A DNA stretch of 64,000 bases, taken from assembly GCA_964036045.1 (NCBI GenBank), contig OZ038381.1, positions 118,193,790 to 118,257,789 of the forward strand, given 5' to 3'. The stretch is from Eutreptiella sp. 'Long Island Sound 2002' (lineage: Eukaryota > Euglenozoa > Euglenophyceae > Eutreptiales > Eutreptiaceae). Below, piece after piece: positions 39,311 to 53,399 of this stretch. The position numbers were made by a program, and so were the translations under genes. The stretch's first letter is position 1; each line of letters begins with the position of its first letter. The notes beneath the pieces were generated by a model. That model saw nothing but the letters and a program-made list of their open reading frames with translations. It ran no database searches and was not told the DNA's origin.

Positions 39311-40179
39311 TATCCACTGGGGAGGGGTGTACAGTCCCTCCGTGGATTATTTATCCACTGGGGAGGGGTGTACACTCCCTCCGTGGATTTTTTATCCACT
39401 GGGGAGGGGTGTACACTCCCTGCGTGGATTATTTATCCACTGGGGAGGGGTGTACACTTCCTCCGTGGATTATTTATCCCCTGGGGAGGGGTGTACAGTC
39501 CCTCCGTGGATTATTTATCCACTGGAAAGGGGTGTACACTCCCTCCGTGGATTATTTATCCACTGGGGAGGGGTGTACACTTCCTCCGTGGATTATTTAT
39601 CCACTGGGGAGAGGTGTACAGTCCCTCCGTGGATTATTTATCCAGCCGGGAGGGGTGTGCACTTCGCCCGTGGATTATTTATCCACTGGGGAGGGGTGTA
39701 CACTCCCTCCGTGGATTATTTATCCACTGGGGAGGGGTGTACACTCCCTCCGTAGATTATTTATCCACTGGGGAGGGGTGTACACTCCCTCCGTGGATTA
39801 TTTATCCACTGGGGAGGGGTGTACACTCCCTCGGTGGATTATTTATCCACTGGGGAGGGGTGTACACTTCCTCCGTGGATTATTTATCCACTGGGGAGGG
39901 GTGTACAGTCCCTCCGTGAATTCTTTATCCACTGGAAAGGGGTGTACACTCCCTCCGTGGATTATTTATCCACTGGGGAGGGGTGTACACTTCCTCCGTG
40001 GATTATTGATCCACTGGGGAGGGGTGTACAGTCCCTCCCTGGATTTTTTATCCACTCGGGAGGGGTGTGCACTTCCTCCATGGATTATTTATCCGCTCGG
40101 GAGGGGTGTACACTCCCTCCGTGGATTATTTATCCACTGGGGAGGGGTGTACACTTCCTCCGTGGATTATTTATCCACT

Positions 40180-43100
40180 TGAAAGGGGTGTACACTCCCT
40201 CCGTGGATTATTTATCCACTCGGGAGGGGTGTATACTTCCTCCGTGGATTTTTTATCCACTGGAAAGGGGTGTACCCTCCCTCCGTGGATTATTTATCCA
40301 CTGGGGAGGGGTGTACAGTCCCTCCGTGGATTATTTATCCACCGGGGAGGGGTGTACACTCCCTCCGTGGATTATTTATCCACTGGGGAGTGGTTTACAC
40401 TCCCTCCCTGGATTATTTATCCACTGGGGAGGGGTGTACACTCCCTCCGTGGATTATTTATCCACTCGGGAGGGGTGTACACTTCCTCCCTGGATTATTT
40501 ATCCACTGGGGAGGGGTGTACACTCCCTCCGTGGATTATTTATCCACTGGGGAGGGGTGTACACTTCCTCCGTGGATCGTTTATCCACTGGGGAGGGGTG
40601 TACACTCCCTCCGTGGATTCTTTATCCACTGGGGAGGGGTGTACGCTCCCTCCGTGGATGATTTATCCACTGGGGAGGGGTGTACACTTCCTCCGTGGAT
40701 TATTTATCCTCTCGGGAGGGGTGTACACTCCCTCCGTGGATTATTTATCCACTGGGGAGGGGTGTACACTTCCTCTGTGGATCGTTTATGCACTGGGGAG
40801 GGTTGTACAATCCCTCCGTGGAATATTTATCCACTGGAAAGGGGTGTACACTCCCTCCGTGGATTATTTATCCACTCGGGAGGGGTGTATACTTCCTCCG
40901 TGGATTTTTTATCCACTGGAAAGGGGTGTACACTCCCTCCGTGGATTATTTATCCACTGGGGAGGGGTGTACAGTCCCTCCGTGGATTATTTATCCACCG
41001 GGGAGGGGTGTACACTCCCTCCGTGGATTATTTATCCACTGGGGAGTGGTTTACACTCCCTCCGTGGATTATTTATCCACTGGGGAGGGGTGTACACTCC
41101 CTCCGTGGATTATTTATCCACTCGGGAGGGGTGTACACTTCCTCCCTGGATTATTTATCCACTGGGGAGGGGTGTACACTCCCTCCGTGGATTATTTATC
41201 CACTGGGGAGGGGTGTACACTTCCTCCGTGGATCGTTTATCCACTGGGGAGGGGTGTACACTCCCTCCGTGGATTCTTTATCCACTGGGGAGGGGTGTAC
41301 GCTCCCTCCGTGGATGATTTATCCACTGGGGAGGGGTGTACACGTCCTCCATGGATTATTTATCCATTGGAAAGGGTGTACACTTCCTCCGTGGATTATT
41401 TATGCATTAGGGAGGGCTGTACGCTTCCTTCTTGGATTATTTATCCACCGGGGAGGGGTGTACACTCCCTCCGTGGATGATTTATCCACTGGGGAGGGGT
41501 GTACACTTCCTCCGTGGATTATTTATCCACTGGAAAGGGGTGTACACTTCTTGTGTGGATTCTTTATCCACTGGGGAGGGGTGTACACTCCCTCCGTGGA
41601 TTATTTATCCACTGGGGAGTGGTTTACACTCCCTCCGTGGATTATTTATCCACTGGGGAGGGGTGTACACTCCCTCTGTGGATTCTTTATCCACTGGGGA
41701 GGGGTGTACGCTCCCTCCGTGGATGATTTATCCATTGCGGAGGGTTGTACACGTCCTCCATGGATTATTTATCCACTGGAAAGGGTGTACACTTCCTCCG
41801 TGGATTATTTATCCACTGGAAAGGGGTGTACACTTCCTCCGTGGATGATTTATCCACTGGGGAGGGGTGTACACTTCCTCCGTGGATTATTTATCCACTG
41901 GGGAGGGTTGTACACTTCCTCCGTGGATTATTTATCCATTGGGGAGGGGTGTACACTCCCTCGGTAGATTTTTTATCCACTGGGGAGGGGTGTACACTTC
42001 CTCCGTGGATCGTTTATCCACTGGGGAGGGGTGTACACTCCCTCCGTGGATTCTTTATCCACTGGGGAGGGGTGTACGCTCCCTCCGTGGATGATTTATC
42101 CATTGCGGAGGGTTGTACACGTCCTCCATGGATTATTTATCCACTGGAAAGGGTGTACACTTCCTCCGTGGATTATTTATCCACTGGAAAGGGGTGTACA
42201 CTTCCTCCGTGGATGATTTATCCACTGGGGAGGGGTGTACACTTCCTCCGTGGATTATTTATCCACTGGAAAGGGGTGTACAGTCCTTCCGTGGATTATT
42301 TATCCACTGGGGAGGGGTGTACACTCCCTCCGTGGATTATTTATCCACTGGGGAGGGGTGTACACTCCCTCCGTGGATTATGTATCCGCTGGGGAGGGGT
42401 GTACACTTCCTCCGTGGATTATTCATCCACTTGGGAGGGGAGTACAGTCCCTCCGTGGATTCTTTTTCCACTGGGGAGGCGTCTACACCTCCTCCGTGGA
42501 TTATTTATCCACTGGAAAGGGTGTACACTCCCTCCGTGGATTCTTTATCCACTGGGGAGGGGTGTACGCTCCCTCCGTGGATGATTTATCCACTGGGGAG
42601 GGGTGTACACTTCCTCCGTGGATTATTTATCCGCTCGGGAGGGGTGTACACTCCCTCCGTGGATTATTTATCCACTGGGGAGTGGTGTACACTTCCTCCG
42701 TGGATTATTTATCCGCTCGGGAGGGGTGTACACTTCCTCCGTGGATCGTTTATCCACTGGGGAGGGTTGTACACTCCCTCCGTGGATTTTTTATCCACTG
42801 GAAAGGGGTGTACACTCCCTCCGTGGATTATTTATCCACTGGGGAGGGCTGTACAGTCCCTCCGTGGATTATTTATCCACCGGGGAGGGGCGTACACTCC
42901 CTCCGTGGATTATTTATCCACTGGGGAGTGGTTTACACTCCCTCCGTGGATTATTTATCCACTGGGGAGGGGTGTACACGTCCTCCATGGATTATTTATC
43001 CATTGGAAAGGGTGTACACTTCCTCCGTGGATTATTTATGCATTTGGGAGGGCTGTACGCTTCCTTCTTGGATTATTTATCCACCGGGGAGGGGTGTACA

Positions 43101-44700
43101 CTCCCTCCGTGGATGATTTATCCACTGGGGAGGGGTGTACACTTCCTCCGTGGATCGTTTATCCACTGGGGAGGGGTGTACAGTCCCTCCGTGGATTATT
43201 TATCCACTGGGGAGGGGTGTACAGTCCCTCCGTGGATGATTTATCCACCGGGGAGGGGTGTACACTCCCTCCGTGGATTAATTATCCACTGGGGAGTGGT
43301 TTACACTCGCTCCGTGGATTTTTTTCCACTCGGGAGGGGTGTACACCTCCTCCGTGGATTATTTATCCACTGGGGAGGGGTGTACACTCCCTCCGTGGAT
43401 TATTTATCCACTGGGGAGGGGTGTACACTCCCTCCGTGGATTCTTTATCCACCCGGGAGGGGTGTACGCTCCCTCCGTGGATGATTTATCCACTGGGGAG
43501 GGGTGTACACGTCCTCCATGGATTATTTATCCACTGCAAAGGGTGTACACTTCCTCCGTGGATCGTTTATCCACTGGGGAGGGGTGTACACTCCCTCCGT
43601 GGATTCTTTATCCACTGGGGAGGGGTGTACGCTCCCTCCTTGGATGATTTATCCACTGGGGAGGGGTGTACACTTCCTCCGTGGATTATTTATCCGCTCG
43701 GGAGGGGTGTACACTCCCTCCGTGGATTATTTATCCACTGGGGAGGGGTGTACACTTCCTCCGTGGATCGTTTATCCACTGGGGAGGGTTGTACACTCCC
43801 TCCGTGGATTATTTATCCACTGGAAAGGGGTGTACACTCCCTTTGTGGATTATTTATCCACTCGGGAGGGGTGTATACTTCCTCCATGGATTATTTATCC
43901 ACTGGAAAGGGGTGTACACTCCCTCCGTGGATTATTTATCCACTGGGGAGGGCTCTACAGTCCCTCCGTGGATTATTTATCCACCGGGGAGGGGCGTACA
44001 CTCCCTCCGTGGATTATTTATCCACTGGGGAGTGGTTTACACTCCCTCCGTGGATTATTTATCCACTGGGGAGGGGTGTACACTCCCTCCGTGCATTATT
44101 TATCCACTCGGGAGGGGTGTACACTTCCTCCCTGGATTATTTATCCACTGGGGAGGGGTGTACACTCCCTCCGTGGATTTTTTATCCACTTGGGAGGGGT
44201 GTACACTTCCTCCGTGGATCGTTTATCCACTGGGGAGGGGTGTACACTCCCTCCGTGGATTCTTTATCCACTGGGGAGGGGTGTACGCTCCCTCCGTGGA
44301 TGATTTATCCACTGGGGAGGGGTGTACACGTCCTCCATGGATTATTTATCCATTGGAAAGGGGTACACTTCCTCCGTGGATCATTTATGCATTGGGGAGG
44401 GCTGTACGCTTCCTTCTTGGATTATTTATCCACCGGGGAGGGGTGTACACTCCCTCCGTGGATGATTTATCTACTGCGGAGGGGTGTACACTTCCTCCGT
44501 GGATCGTTTATCCACTGGGGAGGGGTGTACAGTCCCTCCGTGGATTATTTATCCACTGGGGAGGGGTGTACAGTCCCTCCGTGGATTATTTATCCACCGG
44601 GGAGGGGTGTACACTCCCTCCGTGGATTAATTATCCACTGGGGAGTGGTTTACACTCCCTCCGTGGATTTTTTTTCCACTCGGGAGGGGTGTACACTTCC
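40180..44700 (+). repeat. Mixed satellite segment with 369-bp-class duplications
   Basis: Units here are recombined from a limited variant set. Typical members are GGAGTGGTTTACACTCC, GTACGCTCCCTCCGTGGATG, CACGTCCTCCATGGATT and short AAAGGGTGTACAC units. The series CACGTCCTCCATGG, AAAGGGTG, GGATGATTTATCC occurs at about 41745 and 42113 (368 bp apart). The segment joins the 861-bp repeat zone to the ~4.2-kb duplication on its right. I see no gene-like or non-satellite sequence in it. Confidence 0.75.
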
Positions 44701-47700
44701 TCCGTGGATTATTCATCCACTGGGGAGGGGTGTACACTCCCTCCGTGGATTATTTATCCACCGGGGAGGGGTGTACACTTCCTCCGTGGATCGTTTATCC
44801 ACTGGGGAGGGGTGTACACTCCCTCCGTGGATTCTTTATCCACTGGGGAGGGGTGTACGCTCCCTCCGTGGATGATTTATCCACTGGGGAGGGGTGTACA
44901 CTCCCTCCGTGGATTATTTATCCACTGGGGAGTGGTGTACACTCCCTCTGTGGATGATTTATCCACTCGGGAGGGGTGTACACTTCCTCCGTGGATTATT
45001 TATCCATTGGGGAGGGGTGTACACTCCCTCCGTAGATTTTTTATCCACTGGGGAGGGGTGTACACTTCCTCCGTGGATCGTTTATCCACTGGGGAGGGGT
45101 GTACACTCCCTCCGTGGATTCTTTATCCACTGGGGAGGGGTGTACGCTCCCTCCGTGGATGATTTATCCATTGGGGAGGGTTGTACACGTCCTCCATGGA
45201 TTATTTATCCACTGGAAAGGGTGTACACTTCCTCCGTGGATTATTTATCCACTGGAAAGGGGTGTACACTTCCTCCGTGGATGATTTATCCACTGGGGAG
45301 GGGTGTACACTTCCTCCGTGGATTATTTATCCACTGGAAAGGGGTGTACACTTCCTCTGTGGCTTATTTATCCACTGGAAAGGGGTGTACAGTCCTTCCG
45401 TGGATTATTTATCCACTGGGGAGGGGTGTACACTCCCTCCGTGGATTATTTGTCCACTGGGGAGGGGTGTACACTCCCTCCGTGGATTATTTATCCACTG
45501 GGGAGGGGTGTACACTTCCTCCGTGGATTGTTTATCCACTTGGGAGGGGAGTACAGTCCCTCCGTGGATTCTTTATCCACTGGGGAGGGGTCTACACCTC
45601 CTCCGTGGATTATTTATGCACTGGAAAGGGTGTACACTCCCTCCGTGGATTATTTATCCACTGCGGAGGGGTGTACACCTCCTCCATGGATTATTTATCC
45701 ACTGGAAAGGGGTGTACACTCCCTCCGTGGATTATTTATCCACTGGGGAGGGGTGTACAGTCCCTCCGTGGATTATTTATCCACCGGGGAGGGGTGTACA
45801 CTCCCTCCGTGGATTATTTATCCAATGGGGAGTGGTTTACACTCCCTCCGTGGATTATTTATCCACTGGGGAGGGGTGTACACTCCCTCCGTGGATTATT
45901 TATCCACTCGGGAGGGGTGTACACTTCCTCCGTGGATTATTTATCCACTGGGAAGGGGTGTACACTCCCTCCGTGGATTATTTATCCACTGGGGAGGGGT
46001 GTACACTTCCTCCGTGGATCGTTTATCCACTCGGGAGGGGTGTACACTCCCTCCGTGGATTCTTTATCCAATGGGAAGGGGTGTACGCTCCCTCCGTGGA
46101 TGATTTATCCACTGGGGAGGGGTGTACACGTCATCCATCGATTCTTTATCCACTGGAAAGGGTGTACACTTCCTCCGTGGATTATTTATCCATTGGGGAG
46201 GGCTGTACGCTTCCTTCTTGGATTATTTATCCACCGGGGCGGGGTGTACGCTCCCTCCGTGGATGATTTATCCACTGGGGAGGGGTGTACACTTCCTCCG
46301 TGGATTATTTATCCACTGGGAAGGGGTGTACACTTCCTGTGTGGTATATTCATCCACTGGGGAGGGGTGTACACTCCCTCCGTGGATTATTTATCCACTG
46401 GGGAGTGGTTTACACTCCCTCCGTGGATTATTTATCCACTGGGGAGGGGTGTACACTCCCTCCGTGGATGATTTATCCACTCGGGAGGGGTGTCCACTTC
46501 CTCCGTGGATTATTTATCCATTGGGGAGGGGTGTACACGTCCTCCATGGATTATTTATCCACTGGAAAGGGTGTACACTTCCTCCGTGGATTATTTATCC
46601 CCTGGAAAGGGGTGTACACTTCCTCCGTGGATGATTTATCCACTGGGGAGGGGTGTACACTTCCTCCGTGGATTATTTATCCACCGGAAAGGGGTGTACA
46701 CTTCCTCTGTGGCTTATTTATCCACTGGGGAGGGGTGTACACTCCCTCCGTGGATTATTTATCCACTGGGGAGGGGTGTACACTTCCTCCGTGGATTATT
46801 TATCCACTTGGGAGGGGAGTACAGTCCCTCCGTGGATTATTTATCCACTGGGGAGGGGTCTACACCTCCTCCGTGGATTTTTTATGCACTGGAAAGGGTG
46901 TACACTCCCTCCCCGGATTATTTATCCACTGCGGAGGGGTATACACCCCCTCCATGGATTATTTATTCACTGGAAAGGGTGTACACTTCCTCCGTGGATG
47001 ATTTATCCACTGGGGAGGGGTGTACACTTCCTCCGTGGATTATTTATCCACTGGGGAGGGGTGTACGCTCCCTCCGTGGATTGTTTATGCACTGGAAAGG
47101 GTGTACACTCCCTCCGTGGATTATTTATCCACTGCGGAGGGGTGTACACGTCCTCCATGGATTATTTATCCACGTGGGAGGGGTGTACACTTCCTCCGTG
47201 GATTATCTATCCACTGGGGAGGGGGTGTACACTCCCACCGTGCATTGTTTATCCACTGGGGAGGGGTGTACACTTCCTCCGTGGATTATTTATGCACTGG
47301 AAAGGGGTGTACACTCCCTCCGTAGATTATTTATCCTCTAGGGAGGGGTGTGCACTTCCTTCGTGGACTATTTATCCACTAGGGAGGGGTGTACACTTCC
47401 TCCGTGGAAGAGTTATCCACTGGGGAGGGGTGTGCACTTCCTTCGTGGACTATTTATCCACTGGGGAGGGGTGTACACTTCCTCCATGGATTATTTGTCC
47501 ACCGGAAAAGGCTGTACACGTCCTCCGTGGATTATATATGCACTGGAAAGGGGTGTACACTTCCTCCGTGGATTATTTATCCACTGGGGAGGGGTGTACA
47601 CTCCCTCCGTGGATGAGTTATCCACTGGGGAGGGGAGTACACTCTCTCCGTGGACTATTCATCCACTCGGAAGGGTGTACACTTCCTCCGTGGATTTTTT

Positions 47701-48900
47701 ATTCACTCGGGAGGGGTGTACACTCCCTCCGTGGATTATTTATCCACTGGGCAGGGGTGTACACTCCCTCCGTGGATTGTTTATCCATTGGGGAGGGGTG
47801 TACACTTCCTCCGTGGATTATTTATCCATTGGGGAGGGGTGTACACTCCCTCCGTGGATTATTTATCCACTGGGGAGGGGTGTACACGTCCTCCGTGGAT
47901 GAGTTATGCACTGGAAAGGGGTGTACAATCCCTCCGTCCATTTTTTATCCACTAGGGAGGGGTGTACACTCCCTCCGTGGATTATTTATCCACTGGGAAG
48001 GGGTGTACACTCCCTCCCTGGATTATTCATCTACTAGGGAGGGGTGTACACTTCCTCTGTGGATTATTTATCCACTGGAAAGGGGCGTACACTTCCTCCG
48101 TGGATTATTTATCGATTGGGGCGGGGTGTACACTCCCTCCGTGGATTATTTATCCACTCGGGAGTTGTGTACACTCCCTGCGTGGATTTTTTTATCCACT
48201 GGAAAGGGGTGTACACTTCCTTCGTGGATTATTTATCCATTGGGGAGGGGTGTACACTTCCTCCGTGGATTATTTGTCCACTGGAAAGGGGTGTACAGTC
48301 CCTCCGTGGATTATTTATCCACTGGGGACGGGTGTAAACTCCCTCCGTGGATTATTTATCCACTGGGGAGGGGCGTACACTCCCTCCGTGGATTATTTAT
48401 CCACTGGGGAGGGGTGTACACTCCCTCCGTCGATGATTTATCCAATGGGGAGGGGTGTACACTCTCTCCGTGGACTATTTATCCACTCGGAAGGGTGTAC
48501 ACTTCCTCTGTGGATTATTTATCCACTGGGGAGGGGTGTACACTCCCTCCGTGGATTATTTATCCACTGGGCAGGTCTGTACACTCCCTCCGTGGATTAT
48601 TTCTCCATTGGGGAGGGGTGTACACTTCATCCGTGGATTATTTATCCATTGGAAAGGGTGTACACTTCCTCCGTGGATTATTTATGCATTGGGGAGGGCT
48701 GTACGCTTCCTTCTTGGATTATTTATCCACCGGGGAGGGGTGTACACTCCCTCCGTGGATGATTTATCTACTGCGGAGGGGTGTACACTTCCTCCGTGGA
48801 TCGTTTATCCACTGGGTAGGGGTGTACAGTCCCTCCGTGGATTATTTATCCACTGGGGAGGGGTGTACAGTCCCTCCGTGGATAATTTCTCCACCGGGGA
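44700..48900 (+). repeat. Satellite superblock E, copy 1 (~4.2 kb)
   Basis: Ordered landmarks of this block recur in 49080-52990. Matching points are 45181/49560 and 45303/49682 (offset 4,379), 46122/50460 (4,338), 46653/50868 and 47020/51235 (4,215), 47389/51563 (4,174), and 47962/52054, 48044/52136 and 48455/52547 (4,092). Each step in the offset (41, 123, 41 and 82 bp) is a whole number of units, so copies differ by clean loss or gain of complete units. Confidence 0.9.
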
Positions 48901-49079
48901 GGGGTGTACACTCCCTCCGTGGATTTTTTTTCCACTCGGGAGGGGTGTACACTTCCTCCGTGGATTATTTATCCACTGGGGAGTGGTTTACACTCCCTCC
49001 GTGGATTATTTATCCACCGGGGAGGGGTGTACACTTCCTCCGTGGATTATTTATCCACTGGGGAGGGGTGTACACTCCC

Positions 49080-52000
49080 TCCGTGGATTATTTATCCACC
49101 GGGGAGGGGTGTACACTTCCTCCGTGGATCGTTTATCCACTGGGGAGGGGTGTACACTCCCTCCGTGGATTCTTTATCCACTGGGGAGGGGTGTACGCTC
49201 CCTCCGTGGATGATTTATCCACTGGGGAGGGGTGTACACTCCCTCCGTGGATTATTTATCCACTGGGGAGTGGTTTACACTCCCTCCACGGATTATTTAT
49301 CCACTGGGGAGGGGTGTACACTCCCTCTGTGGATGATTTATCCACTCGGGAGGGGTGTACACTTCCTCCGTGGATTATTTATCCATTGGGGAGGGGTGTA
49401 CACTCCCTCCGTAGATTTTTTATCCACTGGGGAGGGGTGTACACTTCCTCCGTGGATCGTTTATCCACTGGGGAGGGGTGTACACTCCCTCCGTGGATTC
49501 TTTATCCACTGGGGAGGGGTGTACGCTCCCTCCGTGGATGATTTATCCATTGGGGAGGGTTGTATACGTCCTCCATGGATTATTTATCCACTGGAAAGGG
49601 TGTACACTTCCTCCGTGGATTATTTATCCACTGGAAAGGGGTGTACACTTCCTCCGTGGATGATTTATCCACTGGGGAGGGGTGTACACTTCCTCCGTGG
49701 ATTATTTATCCACTGGAAAGGGGTGTACACTTCCTCTGTGGCTTATTTATCCACTGGAAAGGGGTGTACAGTCCTTCCGTGGATTATTTATCCACTGGGG
49801 AGGGGTGTACACTCCCTCCGTGGATTATTTATCCACTGGGGAGGGGTGTACACTCCCTCCGTGGATTATTTATCCACTGGGGAGGGGTGTACACTTCCTC
49901 CGTGGATTGTTTATCCACTTGGGAGGGGAGTACAGTCCCTCCGTGGATTCTTCATCCACTGGGGAGGGGTCTACACCTCCTCCGTGGATTATTTATGCAC
50001 TGGAAAGGGTGTACACTCCCTCCGTGGATTATTTATCCACTGCGGAGGGGTGTACACCTCCTCCATGGATTATTTATCCACTGGAAAGGGGTGTACACTC
50101 CCTCCGTGGATTATTTATCCACCGGGGAGGGGTGTACACTCCCTCCGTGGATTATTTATCCAATGGGGAGTGGTTTACACTCCCTCCGTGGATTATTTAT
50201 CCACTGGGGAGGGGTGTACACTCCCTCCGTGGATTATTTATCGACTCGGGAGGGGTGTACACTTCCTCCGTGGATTATTTGTCCACTGGGAAGGGGTGTA
50301 CACTCCCTCCGTGGATTATTTATCCACTGGGGAGGGGTGTACACTTCCTCCGTGGATCGTTTATCCACTCGGGAGGGGTGTACACTCCCTCCGTGGATTC
50401 TTTATCCAATGGGAAGGGGTGTACGCTCCCTCCGTGGATGATTTATCCACTGGGGAGGGGTGTACACGTCATCCATGGATTCTTTATCCACTGGAAAGGG
50501 TGTACACTTCCTCCGTGGATTATTTATCCATTGGGGAGGGCTGTACGCTTCCTTCTTGGATTATTTATCCACCGGGGCGGGGTGTACGCTCCCTCCGTGG
50601 ATGATTTATCCACTGGGGAGTGGTTTACACTCCCTCCGTGGATTATTTATCCACTGGGGAGGGGTGTACACTCCCTCCGTGGATGATTTATCCACTCGGG
50701 AGGGGTGTACACTTCCTCCGTGGATTATTCATCCATTGGGGAGGGGTGTACACGTCCTCCATGGATTATTTATCCACTGGAAAGGGTGTACACTTCCTCC
50801 GTGGATTATTTATCCCCTGGAAAGGGGTGTACACTTCCTCCGTGGATGATTTATCCACTGGGGAGGGGTGTACACTTCCTCCGTGGATTATTTATCCACC
50901 GGAAAGGGGTGTACACTTCCTCTGTGGCTTATTTATCCAGTGGGGAGGGGTGTACACTCCCTCCGTGGATTATTTATCCACTGGGGAGGGGTGTACACTT
51001 CCTCCGTGGATTATTTATCCACTTGGGAGGGGAGTACAGTCCCTCCGTGGATTATTTATCCACTGGGGAGGGGTCTACACCTCCTCCGTGGATTTTTTAT
51101 GCACTGGAAAGGGTGTACACTCCCTCCGTGGATTATTTATCCACTGCGGAGGGGTATACACCTCCTCCATGGATTATTTATTCACTGGAAAGGGTGTACA
51201 CTTCCTCCGTGGATGATTTATCCACTGGGGAGGGGTGTACACTTCCTCCGTGGATCATTTATCCACTGGGGAGGGGTGTACGCTCCCTCCGTGGATTGTT
51301 TATGCACTGGAAAGGGTGTACACTCCCTCCGTGGATTATTTATCCACTGCGGAGGGGTGTACACGTCCTCCATGGATTATTTATCCACGTGGGAGGGGTG
51401 TACACTTCCTCCGTGGATTATCTATCCACTGGGGAGGGGGTGTACACTCCCACCGTGCATTGTTTATCCACTGGGGAGGGGTGTACACTTCCTCCGTGGA
51501 TTATTTATGCACTGGAAAGGGGTGTACACTTCCTGCGTGGATTATTTATCCACTAGGGAGGGGTGTACACTTCCTCCGTGGAAGAGTTATCCACTGGGGA
51601 GGGGTGTGCACTTCCTTCGTGGACTATTTATCCACTGGGGAGGGGTGTACACTTCCTCCATGGATTATTTGTCCACCGGAAAAGGCTGTACACGTCCTCC
51701 GTGGATTATATATGCACTGGAAAGGGGTGTACACTTCCTCCGTGGATTATTTATCCACTGGGGAGGGGTGTACACTCCCTCCGTGGATGAGTTATCCACT
51801 GGGGAGGGGGGTACACTCTCTCCGTGGACTATTCATCCACTCGGAAGGGTGTACACTTCCTCCGTGGATTATTTATTCACTCGGGAGGGGTGTACACTCC
51901 CTCCGTGGATTATTTATCCACTGGGCAGGGGTGTACACTCCCTCCGTGGATTATTTATCCACTGGGGAGGGGTGTACACGTCCTCCGTGGATGAGTTATG

Positions 52001-52990
52001 CACTGGAAAGGGGTGTACAATCCCTCCGTCCATTTTTTATCCACTAGGGAGGGGTGTACACTCCCTCCGTGGATTATTTATCCACTGGGAAGGGGTGTAC
52101 ACTCCCTCCGTGGATTATTCATCTACTAGGGAGGGGTGTACACTTCCTCTGTGGATTATTTATCCACTGGAAAGGGGCGTACACTTCCTCCGTGGATTAT
52201 TTATCCATTGGGGCGGGGTGTACACTCCCTCCGTGGATTATTTATCCACTCGGGAGTTGTGTACACTCCCTGCGTGGATTTTTTTATCCACTGGAAAGGG
52301 GTGTACACTTCCTTCGTGGATTATTTATCCATTGGGGAGGGGTGTACACTTCCTCCGTGGATTATTTGTCCACTGGAAAGGGGTGTACAGTCCCTCCGTG
52401 GATTATTTATCCACTGGGGACGGGTGTACACTCCCTCCGTGGATTATTTATCCACTGGGGAGGGGCGTACACTCCCTCCGTGGATTATTTATCCACTGGG
52501 GAGGGGTGTACACTCCCTCCGTCGATGATTTATCCAATGGGGAGGGGTGTACACTCTCTCCGTGGACTATTTATCCACTCGGAAGGGTGTACACTTCCTC
52601 TGTGGATTATTTATCCACTGGGGAGGGGTGTACACTCCCTCCGTGGATTATTTATCCACTGGGCAGGTCTGTACACTCCCTCCGTGGATTATTTCTCCAT
52701 TGGGGAGGGGTGTACACTTCATCCGTGGATTATTTATCCACTGGGCAGGGGTGTACACTCCCTCCGTGGATTATTTTTCCATTGGGGAGGGGTGTACACT
52801 TCCTCCGTGGATTATTTATCCATTGGGGAGGGGTGTACACTCCCTCCGTGGATTATTTATCCACTGGGGAGGGGTGTACACGTCCTCCGTGGATGAGTTA
52901 TGCACTGGAAAGGGGTGTACAATCCCTCCGTCCATTTTTTATCCACTAGGGAGGGGTGTACACTCCCTCCGTGGATTATTTATCCACTGG
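49080..52990 (+). repeat. Satellite superblock E, copy 2 (~3.9 kb)
   Basis: Head-to-tail partner of 44700-48900. Relative to copy 1 it lacks seven units in four steps. The 123-bp step is seen directly: copy 1 near 46210-46400 has three units between the GGGGCGGGGTGTACG and GGAGTGGTTTACAC landmarks that copy 2 (near 50575-50630) lacks. Private variants such as GGATTTTTTTATCC and TCGGGAGTTGTGTAC confirm the pairing. Confidence 0.9.
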
Positions 52991-53399
52991 AGACGGGTGT
53001 ACACTCCCTCCGTGGATTATTCATCTACTGGGGAGGGGTGTACACTTCCTCCGTGGATTATTTATCCACTGGAAAGGGGCCTACACTTCCTTCGTGGATT
53101 ATTTGTCCATTGGGGCGGGGTGTACACTCCCTCCGTGGATTATTTATCCACTCGGGAGTTGTGTACACTCCCTGCGTGGATTATTTATCCACTGGAAAGG
53201 GGTGTACACTTCCTTCGTGGATTATTTATCCATTGGGGAGGGGTGTACACTTCCTCCGTGGATTAATTGCTCACTAAAAAGGGGTGTACAGTCCCTCCGT
53301 GGATTATTTATCCACTGGCGAGGGGCGTACACTCCCTCCGTGGATTGTTTATTAACTGGGGAGGGGTGTACACTCCCTCCGTCGATGATTTATCCACTG

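Noticed and set aside
46653-49541. A 962-codon ORF (with similar ones at 20469-23339 and 42113-44875) as a gene for a tryptophan-rich repeat protein
   Set aside because: All three + frames are open because the unit has no stop triplets. No frame has a distinct start, codon bias or synonymous-change pattern. The common ACTCCC/ACTTCC variation is silent in one register but changes residues in the other two, and each frame passes through all registers.
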